Shown here piece by piece: positions 33,454 through 43,030 of a stretch of DNA of 64,000 nt; position 1 is the stretch's first letter, and each line of letters begins with the position of its first letter. Position numbers and translations under genes: made by a program. The notes beneath the pieces are model-generated. The model made no database searches and was not told the DNA's origin. It saw only the letters and a list, made by a program, of their open reading frames with translations. Source of the DNA: Manganibacter manganicus (GTDB taxonomy: Bacteria; Pseudomonadota; Alphaproteobacteria; Rhizobiales; Rhizobiaceae); the NCBI RefSeq assembly GCF_002075885.1, contig NZ_MDET01000059.1, forward strand, positions 62,001 to 126,000, given 5' to 3'.

Positions 33454-34650
33454 TCAGGTGGCGAAGTCGAGAAGCTTCTTCGCCTTGCCTTCCATCTCCA
33501 GCCGCACGTCCTGATGTTCCTTGTCGCGGGCAACCCGGGTGATCCCCTGCACGAAATCGAAGATCGACGCCGGCGGATGGCCTTCCTCGGTCAGCACGGT
33601 ATCGATGATTTTCGTGGTTTCGGCCTTCGAGAAGCCGCGCTTGCGCAGGAAGCTGGTGCGGTCCTCGTCGTCGCGGGCGACGATCCGTTCCCGTGCTGCC
33701 TTGATGCCGGTGATGAAGGGCATGGGCGAGGACTCGGCGAACTGGATCAGGGCAGGCTCAGCTTCAAGGGCGAAGCGCGACGCGGCATATTTGGAGTGGC
33801 GAATGGTGATTTCCTGGAAATCCTCGACGCCCCACAAATTACGATTCTGGCACACGGCGCGCAGATAGAAGCTGGCAATTCCGAGCGTTCGAGCCCCGAC
33901 TTCCGAGTTCCAGCAATAGAACCCGCGGAAATAGAGATCCGGGTCCCCGTTCGGCAGCCGACCAGCTTCAATCGGGTTGAGGTCGTCAACCAGAAAGAGG
34001 AAGACATCGCGGTCGGAGGCATAGAGGGTGGTCGTGTTCTTCGACACATCGACATTCGGGTTGTAGATGCCTGTCGACCAGTCGAGCACACCAGGAACTT
34101 TCCAGCGTGTGTCGCCGGTGCCGTTGCCGGCGATCTTCTGCACCGCCTCGACGAGCTCATGGTCGAAAATCCTGCCGTAATCCGGACCGGTCACCGCTCG
34201 AAGTTCAAGGCGGCCGTTCTCGATTTCCAGCGTCTTGACCTGTTCAGCGCGATGCGTGGAAAGGCCATATTGCAGGTTGATGCCGGCAAGCGGCGCGGGC
34301 AACTGACGCAGATAGGCAGCGGGCGCGCCGACCAGACTGGCGAGCTGGCCGAAACTCCAATGGGTCGGTGCGACCGGCTCCTGAGCGCCGGGTACCATCA
34401 GTGTGAGCTTTTCGGGATTGTCGCGAGAAGCCTCGACACGGATGGCTTCGCTTTCGACGATGCGGGTTCTACTGCGTTCTGACCGCCGCTTCACGGTATT
34501 GTACAGATCGGTGAGGGACAGGTAACGCTCGTCTGCCGGCCGGTTGAACCATTCCGACGACACGCGACCGATGCGCTGACCGCGGCTGATATCGACCTTG
34601 TAGCCGTCGCGCGCGATGCGTGTTGGTGCCTGAATTTCCATTTGGGTCAT
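33454..34650 (-). CDS. DUF932 family protein
   Basis: The 398-residue protein (ATG 34650) has the DUF932 layout: YLSLTDLYNTVKRRSERSRT, then HWSFGQLASLVGAPAAYLRQ, then TGIYNPNVDVSKNTTTLYAS, FYCWNSEVGARTLGIASFYL, and RNLWGVEDFQEITIRHSKY. The family is widespread on plasmids and phages and of unknown function. The leader shares a purine-rich stretch with two other large genes of this region. Confidence 0.85.
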   Translation of the reverse strand: MTQMEIQAPTRIARDGYKVDISRGQRIGRVSSEWFNRPADERYLSLTDLYNTVKRRSERSRTRIVESEAIRVEASRDNPEKLTLMVPGAQEPVAPTHWSFGQLASLVGAPAAYLRQLPAPLAGINLQYGLSTHRAEQVKTLEIENGRLELRAVTGPDYGRIFDHELVEAVQKIAGNGTGDTRWKVPGVLDWSTGIYNPNVDVSKNTTTLYASDRDVFLFLVDDLNPIEAGRLPNGDPDLYFRGFYCWNSEVGARTLGIASFYLRAVCQNRNLWGVEDFQEITIRHSKYAASRFALEAEPALIQFAESSPMPFITGIKAARERIVARDDEDRTSFLRKRGFSKAETTKIIDTVLTEEGHPPASIFDFVQGITRVARDKEHQDVRLEMEGKAKKLLDFAT

Positions 34651-35115
34651 GGGATTGCTCCGCGGCGGATGCCGGGAGCCTCTCTCCCGGTCTATCACCC
34701 GCCACCTGATTCCGGCCTCCCTCTGCCTCTGGCGGCGCGGGCCGGCGAAGCAACGAGGCTGCGGCAGCGCGCCTGCGTCAGGGATGCGCCCGAAGAGGGA
34801 AGACCGGCCGCAGGCCGGGCTTCAGAAGAGCCCGCAGCCCGGCTCCCGAAGGTAGACGCCACCGGCCCGTCGGAACAGGTCCCCGTGCCGGTTGGCCGAT
34901 ACAGCTTATTGGCAGCATTATCGATCAGAACGGGCTGGCTCGATGGGTACATGATCGATTCAGTACAAGCTGGACATAGCTCAAGGACATTTCTATCAAA
35001 CTGTCGGACGCGCTGAATTGATCTGCTGTTTGGCACGTTGCCAGTAATCCGGTCTGTTCGCCTTTGGGTTGCGCCCGTGCGAAAACCATGAATCTATAGG
35101 GATGGGGATACGGCT
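34651..35115. other. 465-base intergenic region between divergent genes
   Basis: It separates the minus-strand backbone from the plus-strand DUF1173 gene, so it must hold promoters for both. It has GGCCGCAGGCCGG at 34806-34818 and a GC-rich stretch that becomes AT-richer after 34890. I see no gene. Confidence 0.6.
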
Positions 35116-36330
35116 GTGTCCGGAGCGATGGAGGCGATGCGACGTTTCAGGTTAGCTGACCGGATTATCGAGGAAACGGATGAGAACCTACAGGACGCGC
35201 TTGCGGATGCTTATCGCAATCGTGTGCGGCCTTTGTGCTTGTGCAAAGAACCGGGTCTTGCGATGTATATCGCCCAGGTCGGCAGTCAGTACATCGTCAA
35301 GCGGATGCCGCTGTCGGGCGATGCGCATAATGCGAACTGCCCCTCCTACGATCCTCCGGATGAATTGTCGGGTCTCGGCGTGCTAATGGGCAGCGCCATC
35401 CAGGTCGATCCCGAGAGTGGGTTGTCGGCGCTCAAGGTCGAATTCAGCCTGACCCGGTTGGGCGCGCGTGCGGCACCTGCGATTGGTGCAAGTCGAGCAG
35501 ATAGTGTAGCTGGTGGCACGAAGAAGTTGTCGCTGCGCAGCCTGCTGCATTATCTTTGGCACCAGGCTGAACTGACATCCTGGACCTCGCGCTGGGCAGG
35601 CAAGCGCCATTGGTGGAACAGCCGCTGGCATCTGCTGGAAGCTGCCGAGCAGATGAGGATCAAGGGCGGTACGCTCAGGGATGTGCTGTTCGTGCCGGAA
35701 TCGTTTCGTGCAACGGACAAGGCGGCAATCGAACAGCGGCGAGCGGCAGCCATGGCGTCTGCGGTGCCACCGCGGAGCGGGCCGCGAAAGCTGATGATCC
35801 TTGTCGGCGAGGTCAAGGAGATCGTTCCCGCGCGCAACGGACATCGCCTGATCGTCAAGCATATGCCTGACTTTCCGTTCATGCTGGATGAGGCGCTGCA
35901 TCGCCGACTCTGTGCGCGCTTCGAGATTGAATTCGCTCTGTGGGATGCAGACGAGCAGTCCCATCTGATGGTGATCGCCACTTTCGGCCTATCTCCAGCC
36001 GGTCTTGCCGTGATCGAGGAGATTGCCCTGATGATGGTGTCAGAAAGCTGGATTCCTTATGACTCCGTCTACGAAAAAAGACTGGTTGATGCGCTTGCGA
36101 AGGTCAGGTCGCGCAGCGTGAAGGGGCTGCGTTACAATTTGGCTGCGGAGACGCCAAGCGCGGCAGCGATCCTGCAGACGGGAAGTCAACCGGTGGGCCT
36201 GTATATCGTTCCGCAAACGGTAGACGGCGACTATGAGGACGCTTTGGGAGATCTCATCGCATCCCGACCGGATATAGGCGCCTGGGTTTGGCGGGTCGCC
36301 GATGGAGCGATGCCCGCGCTTCCGGTCTGA
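35116..36330 (+). CDS. DUF1173 family protein
   Basis: The 404-residue protein fits DUF1173: RPLCLCKEPGLAMYIAQVGS, then YIVKRMPLSGDAHNANCPSY, then LRSLLHYLWHQAELTSWTSR, and PRKLMILVGEVKEIVPARNG. Three cysteines in the first 80 residues (CLC and NANC) suggest metal binding. DUF1173 genes are typical of alphaproteobacterial plasmids and conjugative islands. GTG at 35116 is the start; the role is unknown. Confidence 0.8.
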   Translation: MSGAMEAMRRFRLADRIIEETDENLQDALADAYRNRVRPLCLCKEPGLAMYIAQVGSQYIVKRMPLSGDAHNANCPSYDPPDELSGLGVLMGSAIQVDPESGLSALKVEFSLTRLGARAAPAIGASRADSVAGGTKKLSLRSLLHYLWHQAELTSWTSRWAGKRHWWNSRWHLLEAAEQMRIKGGTLRDVLFVPESFRATDKAAIEQRRAAAMASAVPPRSGPRKLMILVGEVKEIVPARNGHRLIVKHMPDFPFMLDEALHRRLCARFEIEFALWDADEQSHLMVIATFGLSPAGLAVIEEIALMMVSESWIPYDSVYEKRLVDALAKVRSRSVKGLRYNLAAETPSAAAILQTGSQPVGLYIVPQTVDGDYEDALGDLIASRPDIGAWVWRVADGAMPALPV

Positions 36331-36780
36331 CCGACTGGCTGTCTTGGATTAGGCGAGGTCCATTTGACACACGATCCAGGATCGTATCGCTGATGTTGAC
36401 TCGTTTCCCAAGGATGATCTGCTCAGGCGTATGACGTTCATCGCGCAAGTAGTGCCGGGTTGCAGATCCGCGCCATGGCTTGCGCCGCGCCGCCCATTGT
36501 TCCGGGATCGAATAGTCGGGCTCGGTCGCTCAGAGTTCTCGCTTCCATTGCGGTTTATATTACTCAGCTCGAAGCCGATCCTGGACACAACCTGCACGAA
36601 GGTCTCCAGAAAATTGCAGCCGTCCAGATGCCGGACCAGCGAATAGACACCTCATTTGGCAGCGACCGTCGGCATCTTACAGCCGGATATCCTGCCAAAC
36701 GTTGCAGACGAGCACTCTTCGTGTAACCAGATAGAGAGCCACCTGAGCTACCTCGAATTGAACCTCACCTGGATCGAGCA
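36331..36780. other. 450-base region without a convincing gene
   Basis: Short frames are open on both strands (for example 36460-36726 plus) but none resembles a known protein or has a good ribosome site. It is the boundary between the plasmid-type backbone and the next block. Confidence 0.5.
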
Positions 36781-37260
36781 ATGACCGAAGAAACCACCGT
36801 TGTGAAAGAATCTTTGATCGAGCTGACCACCGATATTGTGGCGGCCTATGTTAGCAATAATCCTGTTCCGGCCTCTGAACTTCCTACACTTATAGCCAAC
36901 ACTCACGCCGCAATTAGCGGATTGCGGTCTGTTTCCAGCACCGAGGTCGAGGAAAAGCCTATACCTGCCGTTTCAATTCGAAAATCGGTGACGCCGAATT
37001 TCCTGATTTGTCTCGAGGACAGCAAGAAGTTTAAATCGCTCAAGCGCCACCTTGCGACGCACCACAACCTGACCCCGGATGAATACCGGCAGAAGTGGAA
37101 CCTGCCCGCTGACTATCCGATGGTGGCGCCGAACTACTCGGCGGCGCGCTCAGCAATGGCGAAGTCGATGGGGCTTGGACGCAAACCTGGATCTGGGAAG
37201 AAGTCCGGTACGGCTTCAAAGCCTGCACAACGAAAGAAACTCGGGCCGAAGTTCAGTTAA
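36781..37260 (+). CDS. MucR/Ros-family zinc-finger regulator
   Basis: The 159-residue protein has the Ros/MucR zinc finger CLEDSKKFKSLKRHLATHH (C-X2-D-X9-H-X3-H), preceded by FLI and followed by NLTPDEYRQKWNLPADYPMV. The helical N terminus (LIELTTDIVAAYVSNNPV) is the usual oligomerisation part, and the C terminus is basic. MucR proteins are H-NS-like silencers in rhizobia that bind AT-rich DNA. It may silence the acquired region, or it may be a plasmid-borne copy of a chromosomal regulator. Confidence 0.9.
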   Translation: MTEETTVVKESLIELTTDIVAAYVSNNPVPASELPTLIANTHAAISGLRSVSSTEVEEKPIPAVSIRKSVTPNFLICLEDSKKFKSLKRHLATHHNLTPDEYRQKWNLPADYPMVAPNYSAARSAMAKSMGLGRKPGSGKKSGTASKPAQRKKLGPKFS

Positions 37261-37280
37261 TCGTCTTTCACGAACGTGCA

Positions 37281-37400
37281 TTAGCGTAATGTCGCGATCA
37301 GGTCTTCCCGGTGGTTAAGCGTGTCCGCCTGCTTGATGCCGTGAGCTCGAATCTTATGGGCAATGATCGCGACAACCCGGTCGAACTGTCGTTGATCAAC
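37281..37400 (-). pseudogene. possible C-terminal remnant of an unidentified gene
   Basis: On the minus strand the frame reads VDQRQFDRVVAIIAHKIRA and HGIKQADTLNHREDLIATLR before TAA at 37281, a coherent helical segment with no start codon. It ends close to the convergent mucR gene. It may be what is left of a deleted gene. Confidence 0.3.
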
Positions 37401-37407
37401 TGAAAAT

Positions 37408-37432
37408 GCAGGCGAGCTTCTTGCTCGCCTGC
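37408..37432 (-). terminator. terminator of the FMN-oxidase gene
   Basis: Ten-base perfect arms GCAGGCGAGC (37408-37417) and GCTCGCCTGC (37423-37432) with a 5-base loop; on the minus strand it is followed by ATTTTCAG. Confidence 0.8.
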
Positions 37433-37477
37433 CTCCATGTTGGAAGAGCCTGCTGCCTGGCTTGCCGCAAGGCCAGA

Positions 37478-38705
37478 TTACTTTGTCGTCGCCTTCATGG
37501 CATCGTTCGCCGGTACCGCCATTGCGCTGGCTGACTGGGTGACGTGCTCCGACCCCAGGGCGTCAATCTTGTCGACCCCGAGATGCAGCATCGTGTTGAC
37601 CAGTTCGCGGTTGAAATACTCCATCAGCCCGTTCACGCCGCCGGCGCCGCCCAGCGCCAGCGACCACCAGACCGGGCGACCGACGGCGACGGCATTGGCT
37701 CGGAGGGCGAGCGCCTTGGCTACGTCCATGCCGCGACGAATGCCGCTATCCATGATGATTGGAACGTCGCCCTGAACGGCATCGGCGATGGACGGAAGGA
37801 CGGTGATGGCCGCCGGCGTTCCATCGAGCGCACGGCCACCATGATTGGAGACCTGGATCGCCGATGCTCCCACCTTGACCGCAGCAACAGCATCTTCCGA
37901 CCGGGTGATACCTTTTACCACCACCGGCAATCCCGTAGTGGTCTTGATGAACTCCATGTCGGCCCAGGTAAGGTCCGTCTTGAACGCATTGGCATTCCCG
38001 GCCGGGAAATTGCCGTAGGGCAGCCAGGGACGATTGCGACCGAGGCGCACATATTCGTCTGATGACCCCTGCCAAATGGCATCGACGGTGAAGATGATTG
38101 CCTTGAAGCCGGCGTCACGCGCCCGTTCGAGGACCTCCTTCGACTCGCCCCGGTCAACGGTCAGATACATCTGGAACCATTTTGGTCCGGTGGATGCCTT
38201 GGCGATATCCTCCATGGCCGCGGTCGAGGCGCTCGAGACGCTGAGCAGACCGCCAGACTTGGCTGCTCCCTCGGCGGTGGCGACCTCGGCCGCCGGATGG
38301 ACCAGTCCATGACTGCCCATCGGCGTGACTATTATCGGGTGAGACATTTTCGCCAAGGATCGTTACCGACGTATCGATCTTGTCCCGGACAACACCTCCC
38401 ATTCTGTGCGGGGTAAACGGGTAGTCCCCGAACGCCCGACGGTTCTCACGAAGCGTCCATTGGTCGCCATTGCCGTGTGAAATGAACACGTAAACGCCTT
38501 CCGACAGGCTGGCCTTAGCCTGTTCTTCGAGGATATCGGCGCTGATGACCTCGAGAGCCTTGTTGATGCCCTTGCGGGTGATCGTCAGAGGATCGGTGCC
38601 GGCTTCTTCCGCCACCTGTGCGTGGGCTTTGCCCACGATAGACAGCCCGGCTGCGGCAACCCCTGCAGCCGAAAACTTCAAAACGTTCCTGCGAGAGGTA
38701 TCCAT
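37478..38705 (-). pseudogene. Tat-exported FMN-dependent alpha-hydroxy-acid oxidase, frameshifted
   Basis: The N-terminal frame (ATG 38705) starts MDTSRRNVLKFSAAGVAAAG, a Tat signal ending in AHA-Q, then reads to DTSVTILGENVS. From there the protein continues in another frame: HPIIVTPMGSHGLVHPAAEV, GPKWFQMYL, VSNHGGRALDGTP (with the active-site His), and DSGIRRGMDVAKALAL. A change near 38340 (one base too many or two missing) separates them. Intact relatives of about 400 residues oxidise L-lactate or other 2-hydroxy acids. Export by Tat is unusual for the family. Confidence 0.8.
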
Positions 38706-39022
38706 GGCCACTACTTCGGTTTGCATGTGTGTCAGTCTGCCGGGCCGTGGCGAGTTGAAGCCAATGGCGGCGCAGATGTGTCTCGGGGGGGGGCTTCGAG
38801 ATCATCCACAACGCCACGAGGCTGCAACTCGCACTCCCATCCTCATAACCGTCTAATGCTGCCAGAAGGGACTGAAAGCGTATTCCTTATGCTTGAGCAA
38901 GCCGGATCGAATCCGGAAAGGATTTTCCATATTACCGCGACCACGGTGGGCCTGCCGATAACGGAGTGTCGCCAACCTACACGCTAACGACATTGAGCGG
39001 ATGATTGCGTAAGTTGCCTGCT

Positions 39023-40480
39023 ATGTGGGATCTGCTCCTGACCTACTGGCCCCGTATTGTTGCCACCATTTCCGTGCTGGTCGCTGCCGCCGCCGCCGCC
39101 CATGCGGCGATGACGAAGGACGAAGTCCGGGCAGCCATCGGCTGGGTTGGGGTCATCCTCCTATCGCCAATCGTCGGCGCGCTTGTCTACGCAATCGCAG
39201 GAGTAAATCGGATTCGGCGCGGCTCGATTGCGGCGGAACGATCGGCAGCCGGGCATGAAATGCAGGCGCACCCGCGTTTCGATGTGACTGATAAGTTCGT
39301 CATTGAACGGTTTGGCAGACGGTTCACCGCCCTCAAGTCCGTGGGTGACAGGATAACCCATCATACGCTGACGACAGCAAACGCCGTCGAAATGCTCAAG
39401 ACTGGCGACGAAGCCTACGCTGCAATGGTTGAGGCAATCGCAGGAGCGCGCTGCAGTGTGATCCTGGAGACTTATATCTTCGATCGAGATCCGATCGGAT
39501 TGCGCATAGCGGACGCGCTGATAGAGGCTGTAAAACGAGGGGGCAGCGTGCGGGTGCTGATTGATGCGGTGGGAGCGCGCTACTCGGTCCCCAGCATCGT
39601 CGGTTATCTGCGTGAAGGCGGCGTCTCGACTGCTGTCTTCAACGGCAGCATCATCATGGGTCTGCGCCTGCCCTATGCTAATTTGAGGACTCACCGAAAG
39701 ATACTGGTGGCCGACGGGTCGTCGGCTTTCGTAGGAGGAATGAACATCCGGCAGGAATTCACTGCGGAATTCGCCGGCTCCAGCATGGCGCATGACACGC
39801 ATTTTCGCATGAAAGGACCGGTGGTCGCCGACATCTTCGCGGTAGCGGCCGAGGATTGGTACTTCGCCACCGGCGAGAGGTTGCACGGCGATGCCTGGAG
39901 GATCAAGACGCCGATCGGTGAACCGGGGTCGCCGGTGCTTGCGCGCGTCATCCCTTCCGGCCCCGATGCCAGCCTCGAGGCGAACCACAAGATGCTGATG
40001 GGTGCCTTCTCGGTCGCGCGCAAATCCATCCGCATCATGTCGCCTTATTTCCTGCCCGATCGCGAACTGATCAGCGCCTTGACGACGGCTGCCCGGCGCG
40101 GGGTCGATATCGATATCGTCGTCCCTTCCGCCAACAATCTCGTTCTCGTCGATCGCGCAATGACGGCCCAGTTCGACCAGGTTCTCAGGAGTTACTGCCG
40201 CGTCTGGCGTGCGGCAGGCAGCTTCGATCATTCGAAACTGCTTTCCGTGGACGGCACATGGGCATTCATCGGCTCGTCCAATCTCGATCCCCGATCCCTG
40301 CGATTGAACTTCGAAATCGACTTCGAAGTTCTGGACGGTACCTTTGCAAGCAGCATCGACGCGCGTATCGACGCTGTCATCGGTTCGGCAACAGAGGTCA
40401 CGCTGTCCGATCTGCGCGCCCGACCCTTCCTGGTGCGACTGATTGACCGTATTCTCTGGCTCGGATCGCCTTATCTCTAA
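39023..40480 (+). CDS. cls: cardiolipin synthase (phospholipase D family)
   Basis: The 485-residue protein (ATG 39023) has two N-terminal membrane spans (residues 3-22 and about 38-60) and two HKD motifs: HRKILVADG from His 224 and HSKLLSVDGTWAFIGSSNLD from His 403. This layout is that of cardiolipin synthases, which join two phosphatidylglycerol molecules. The enzyme would act in the inner membrane. It stands alone here; acquired copies often help stress tolerance. A TTG at 39005 is an alternative start. Confidence 0.9.
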   Translation: MWDLLLTYWPRIVATISVLVAAAAAAHAAMTKDEVRAAIGWVGVILLSPIVGALVYAIAGVNRIRRGSIAAERSAAGHEMQAHPRFDVTDKFVIERFGRRFTALKSVGDRITHHTLTTANAVEMLKTGDEAYAAMVEAIAGARCSVILETYIFDRDPIGLRIADALIEAVKRGGSVRVLIDAVGARYSVPSIVGYLREGGVSTAVFNGSIIMGLRLPYANLRTHRKILVADGSSAFVGGMNIRQEFTAEFAGSSMAHDTHFRMKGPVVADIFAVAAEDWYFATGERLHGDAWRIKTPIGEPGSPVLARVIPSGPDASLEANHKMLMGAFSVARKSIRIMSPYFLPDRELISALTTAARRGVDIDIVVPSANNLVLVDRAMTAQFDQVLRSYCRVWRAAGSFDHSKLLSVDGTWAFIGSSNLDPRSLRLNFEIDFEVLDGTFASSIDARIDAVIGSATEVTLSDLRARPFLVRLIDRILWLGSPYL

Positions 40481-40562
40481 CAGATGTATCCTTCAGGCTC
40501 ATCCAAAGAGATTGACTGGGGTTTGCTATTACCTACCTATCAGACGGGTGTTTTGCACCGGG

Positions 40563-40817
40563 TCATGGCAATATCGGCGGAGATGGCAAAAATGATACAA
40601 AGATTGGAGGGCGTCTGCCGTTGAACATCCTTGAGCAGATACTGCGGGCGCGTGCAGCCTGTAGAGATGTGCGAAGGAGAAGCCACAGCATTGATGCCAT
40701 CCCAGAGCCCTTCATCGGGCCAAAAGACAGCGCGATCTGTATTGCGAACGTCGCCACACTCAACCAGTGCAACAGCCGGATCGCGAAAGGCCACCGCAAT
40801 CGAGATTTATCTGCCAC
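40563..40817 (-). pseudogene. decayed cytochrome b561 remnant
   Basis: The minus-strand frame starts with GTG and reads WPFAIRLLHWLSVATFAIQI, then ALSFGPMKG, matching the first transmembrane helix of cytochrome b561 (RLLHW with a heme histidine). In the neighbouring frame SPSHISTG matches the start of the next conserved segment. The remainder of the gene (about 90 residues and three helices) is missing. It is a frameshifted fragment. Confidence 0.5.
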
Positions 40818-41267
40818 GGCCGATCCAGCCTACCAATTCGACCAATCGAACCCCTCACGGACGCCCCGTTCTTAGGCCCGACTACGGACAGTCGCCATCA
40901 AACATGGCACCAAGAAATAACCGACCCGGTGGACCATAGCAACTACGAGGCTGCGGGTTGGAGAAAGGTAGCCGCTACATTGTGGGGTACTCGCCCCACA
41001 GACCACTTCGGCTCAGGTTTAGGGTAGCCAGCGCTTGGCGCACAATATAGCAGCTCTGGGATCGGATCACAGCGCGTAATGATAAAGTGCTCTCAGTGCA
41101 GTTCCTCCGTCCCGCAGTCGCAGTCAAGATTTCCCCATTGCCGCGACGTCGCTCTGCCAAATTCTCGGCGCAGCGACGTGGTTTCGCTAACCGGTGCGCT
41201 GCATTTCTACCCGTTTCTCGAAGAGGCGCACCGAATAGTTGGTAAGAATGGGGAAAGGGAAAAGATC
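40818..41267. other. intergenic region without a convincing gene
   Basis: About 450 bases between the b561 remnant and the ECF sigma promoter. Short frames are open on the plus strand (for example 41079-41276) but show no family resemblance. Confidence 0.45.
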
Positions 41268-41281
41268 TTAATCTAGATTAA
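41268..41281. promoter_or_regulatory. perfect palindrome upstream of the ECF sigma gene
   Basis: TTAATCTAGATTAA is symmetrical over 14 bases and lies 68 bases before the ATG at 41349. It resembles a weakened FNR/CRP-type site or another dimeric operator. Confidence 0.5.
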
Positions 41282-41348
41282 AGAATTACACTGGGTGGTA
41301 ACAGACGATAAATCCGAGCGAGCTCTGGCTCGCTAGACAGGAGCGTTC

Positions 41349-42017
41349 ATGATCCACACTGAAGACCATGACTCGGTAGAAAGGATTTGGGAAGGCGACG
41401 GTGCCAAGCCGCACGATACAGCCGTCCAGCGAGCGTTGGTTGAGGTACGGCAAGAAATAATGCGTTTCCTTGAAAATCGGCTCCGCGACCGGGACGAAGC
41501 AGAGGAAGTGCTTCAACGGTTCTCCTTACGCGCCCTGGAGCGGTCATTTCAGCTTCGTGACGTTCGGACTGTGCGTGGCTGGTTAGGGAGGATTCTTGCA
41601 ACAACTATCGTCGACCATCAGCGAGACCGGATAAGGCGTCGCAAGCGCGAAACAGAGGTCGATCCCGACAGTTTAGAGAACCATTCTGCCGAGTCCGACG
41701 TAGGTCTCGACGCGACCATTTGCAATTGTCTGTACCGGTTATTGCCTACGATTAAGGCGGAATATGCGGATATCATTTGGCGCGCGGACATTCTCGGCGA
41801 GCCACGCGATCGGCTTGCCGCAAGCCTTGGAACCTCGCTGAACAACATCACCGTCCGGTTGCACCGAGGCCGTCGCGCGCTTCGCAAGCGCCTAGAGGAG
41901 ATGTGCCGGACCTGTCCCATCCACGGTTTTCTCGATTGTTACTGCGAAAAGGCGGAGCAGATCGCCGCAGCACGTGTTGCCATTTCAAATCATGAGAAGT
42001 CACCAAGAGACGTATAG
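41349..42017 (+). CDS. ECF-type RNA polymerase sigma factor with cysteine-rich tail
   Basis: The 222-residue protein has region 2 (IMRFLENRLRDRDEAEEVLQ, then LRDVRTVRGWLGRILATTIV) and region 4 (RDRLAASLGTSLNNITVRLH) of extracytoplasmic-function sigma factors. After it comes CRTCPIHGFLDCYCE, a C-X2-C-X2-H-X4-C-X-C motif that should bind zinc. No anti-sigma gene adjoins, so the tail may be the sensor. Redox or metal control is inferred. Confidence 0.85.
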   Translation: MIHTEDHDSVERIWEGDGAKPHDTAVQRALVEVRQEIMRFLENRLRDRDEAEEVLQRFSLRALERSFQLRDVRTVRGWLGRILATTIVDHQRDRIRRRKRETEVDPDSLENHSAESDVGLDATICNCLYRLLPTIKAEYADIIWRADILGEPRDRLAASLGTSLNNITVRLHRGRRALRKRLEEMCRTCPIHGFLDCYCEKAEQIAAARVAISNHEKSPRDV

Positions 42018-42132
42018 AGGACCCGCTCTTTTGGATCGCCGAAAGCGTTGTCATACAGGAATGAATGAGGTGATCTGTCGTCGCGGTGCATAGAGCAGTC
42101 CTTTACTGCCGGCGAGGTCGCTGGGTGGACGG

Positions 42133-43011
42133 ATGATGGTTTCTCGCTTCACATTCATTCTCCTGCTGGTTGCTTTTCTCAACGCTCTCTGCTTTCCGCT
42201 CATTACGCTCGGCCTGACACACGTCTCGCATATGACTTTCGCGACACTCAGGGCTGTTTTGGCAGGAATGGTTTTGGGCGTGGTCGCAATAATGCTTCGG
42301 CGGCCCATTCCAACTGATTTCCGATCGTGGATTGCTCTCGCGCTCATTGGCCTTGGAGCCACCACATCGGCCTATTTCGGGATGTTCCACGCTGCTGAAT
42401 TTGTTTCGCCAGGGCTCGCGACTGTCATTGCCAACAGTCAGCCCCTGATCGCGGCCGCACTAGCATTTGCATTCCTCTCGGAACGGTTGCGACCCGCACA
42501 ATACGTTGGATTGGCGATCGGGTTCCTCGGGATCGTCGCCGTTACCTTGCCTCAGCTCGACATCAAGCAAGGCTTCGATGGTGTGATAGGGCCGGCCTTC
42601 ATCGTCTTGGCGGCCGCTGGCCTCGCCGTTAGCAATGTCCTGATGAAAGGTGTCAGAAACCGAATTGACCCTTTGGTCGCAATGTCAGCGCAGCTTCTCC
42701 TTGGAGCAATCCCTCTGGCAGTTATGGCGTTGGCGCTGGAACGGCCGTTTCAGATACACTTTTCGTCGGACTTCGGGTTCTCATTGATCGTTCTGGCTCT
42801 TCCCGGAACAGCCTTAGCGTACTGGCTCTGGTTTTGGGTGCTCGATCGCGTTCCGCTCAGCCAGGCGAATGCATTTACCCTCCTGACGCCGGTCTTCGCC
42901 CTGCTGCTCGGTATCGGGTTTTTCGGCGAGCAGTTCGCACCCTCGCTGGCATTCGGTCTGGTCTTGACGGCGATCGGCCTCGTGATCGTGGAGCGCTATG
43001 GCGGATCCTGA
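42133..43011 (+). CDS. EamA/DMT-family transporter
   Basis: The 292-residue protein is strongly hydrophobic with about ten membrane helices and two EamA halves. The halves are FITLGLTHVSHMTFATLRAV at the start and LALPGTALAYWLWFWVLDRV in the second half, with EQFAPSLAFGLVLTAIGLVI at the end. Members export amino acids, nucleobases or other small metabolites. The ATG follows a GGTGGACGG. Substrate unknown. It converges with the Crp/Fnr gene. Confidence 0.85.
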   Translation: MMVSRFTFILLLVAFLNALCFPLITLGLTHVSHMTFATLRAVLAGMVLGVVAIMLRRPIPTDFRSWIALALIGLGATTSAYFGMFHAAEFVSPGLATVIANSQPLIAAALAFAFLSERLRPAQYVGLAIGFLGIVAVTLPQLDIKQGFDGVIGPAFIVLAAAGLAVSNVLMKGVRNRIDPLVAMSAQLLLGAIPLAVMALALERPFQIHFSSDFGFSLIVLALPGTALAYWLWFWVLDRVPLSQANAFTLLTPVFALLLGIGFFGEQFAPSLAFGLVLTAIGLVIVERYGGS

Positions 43012-43030
43012 TTAGTCCGAAGGGAAGCGT

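Noticed and set aside
36460..36726. 88-codon plus-strand frame before mucR
   Set aside because: No ribosome site and no recognisable domain; competing frames are open on both strands.
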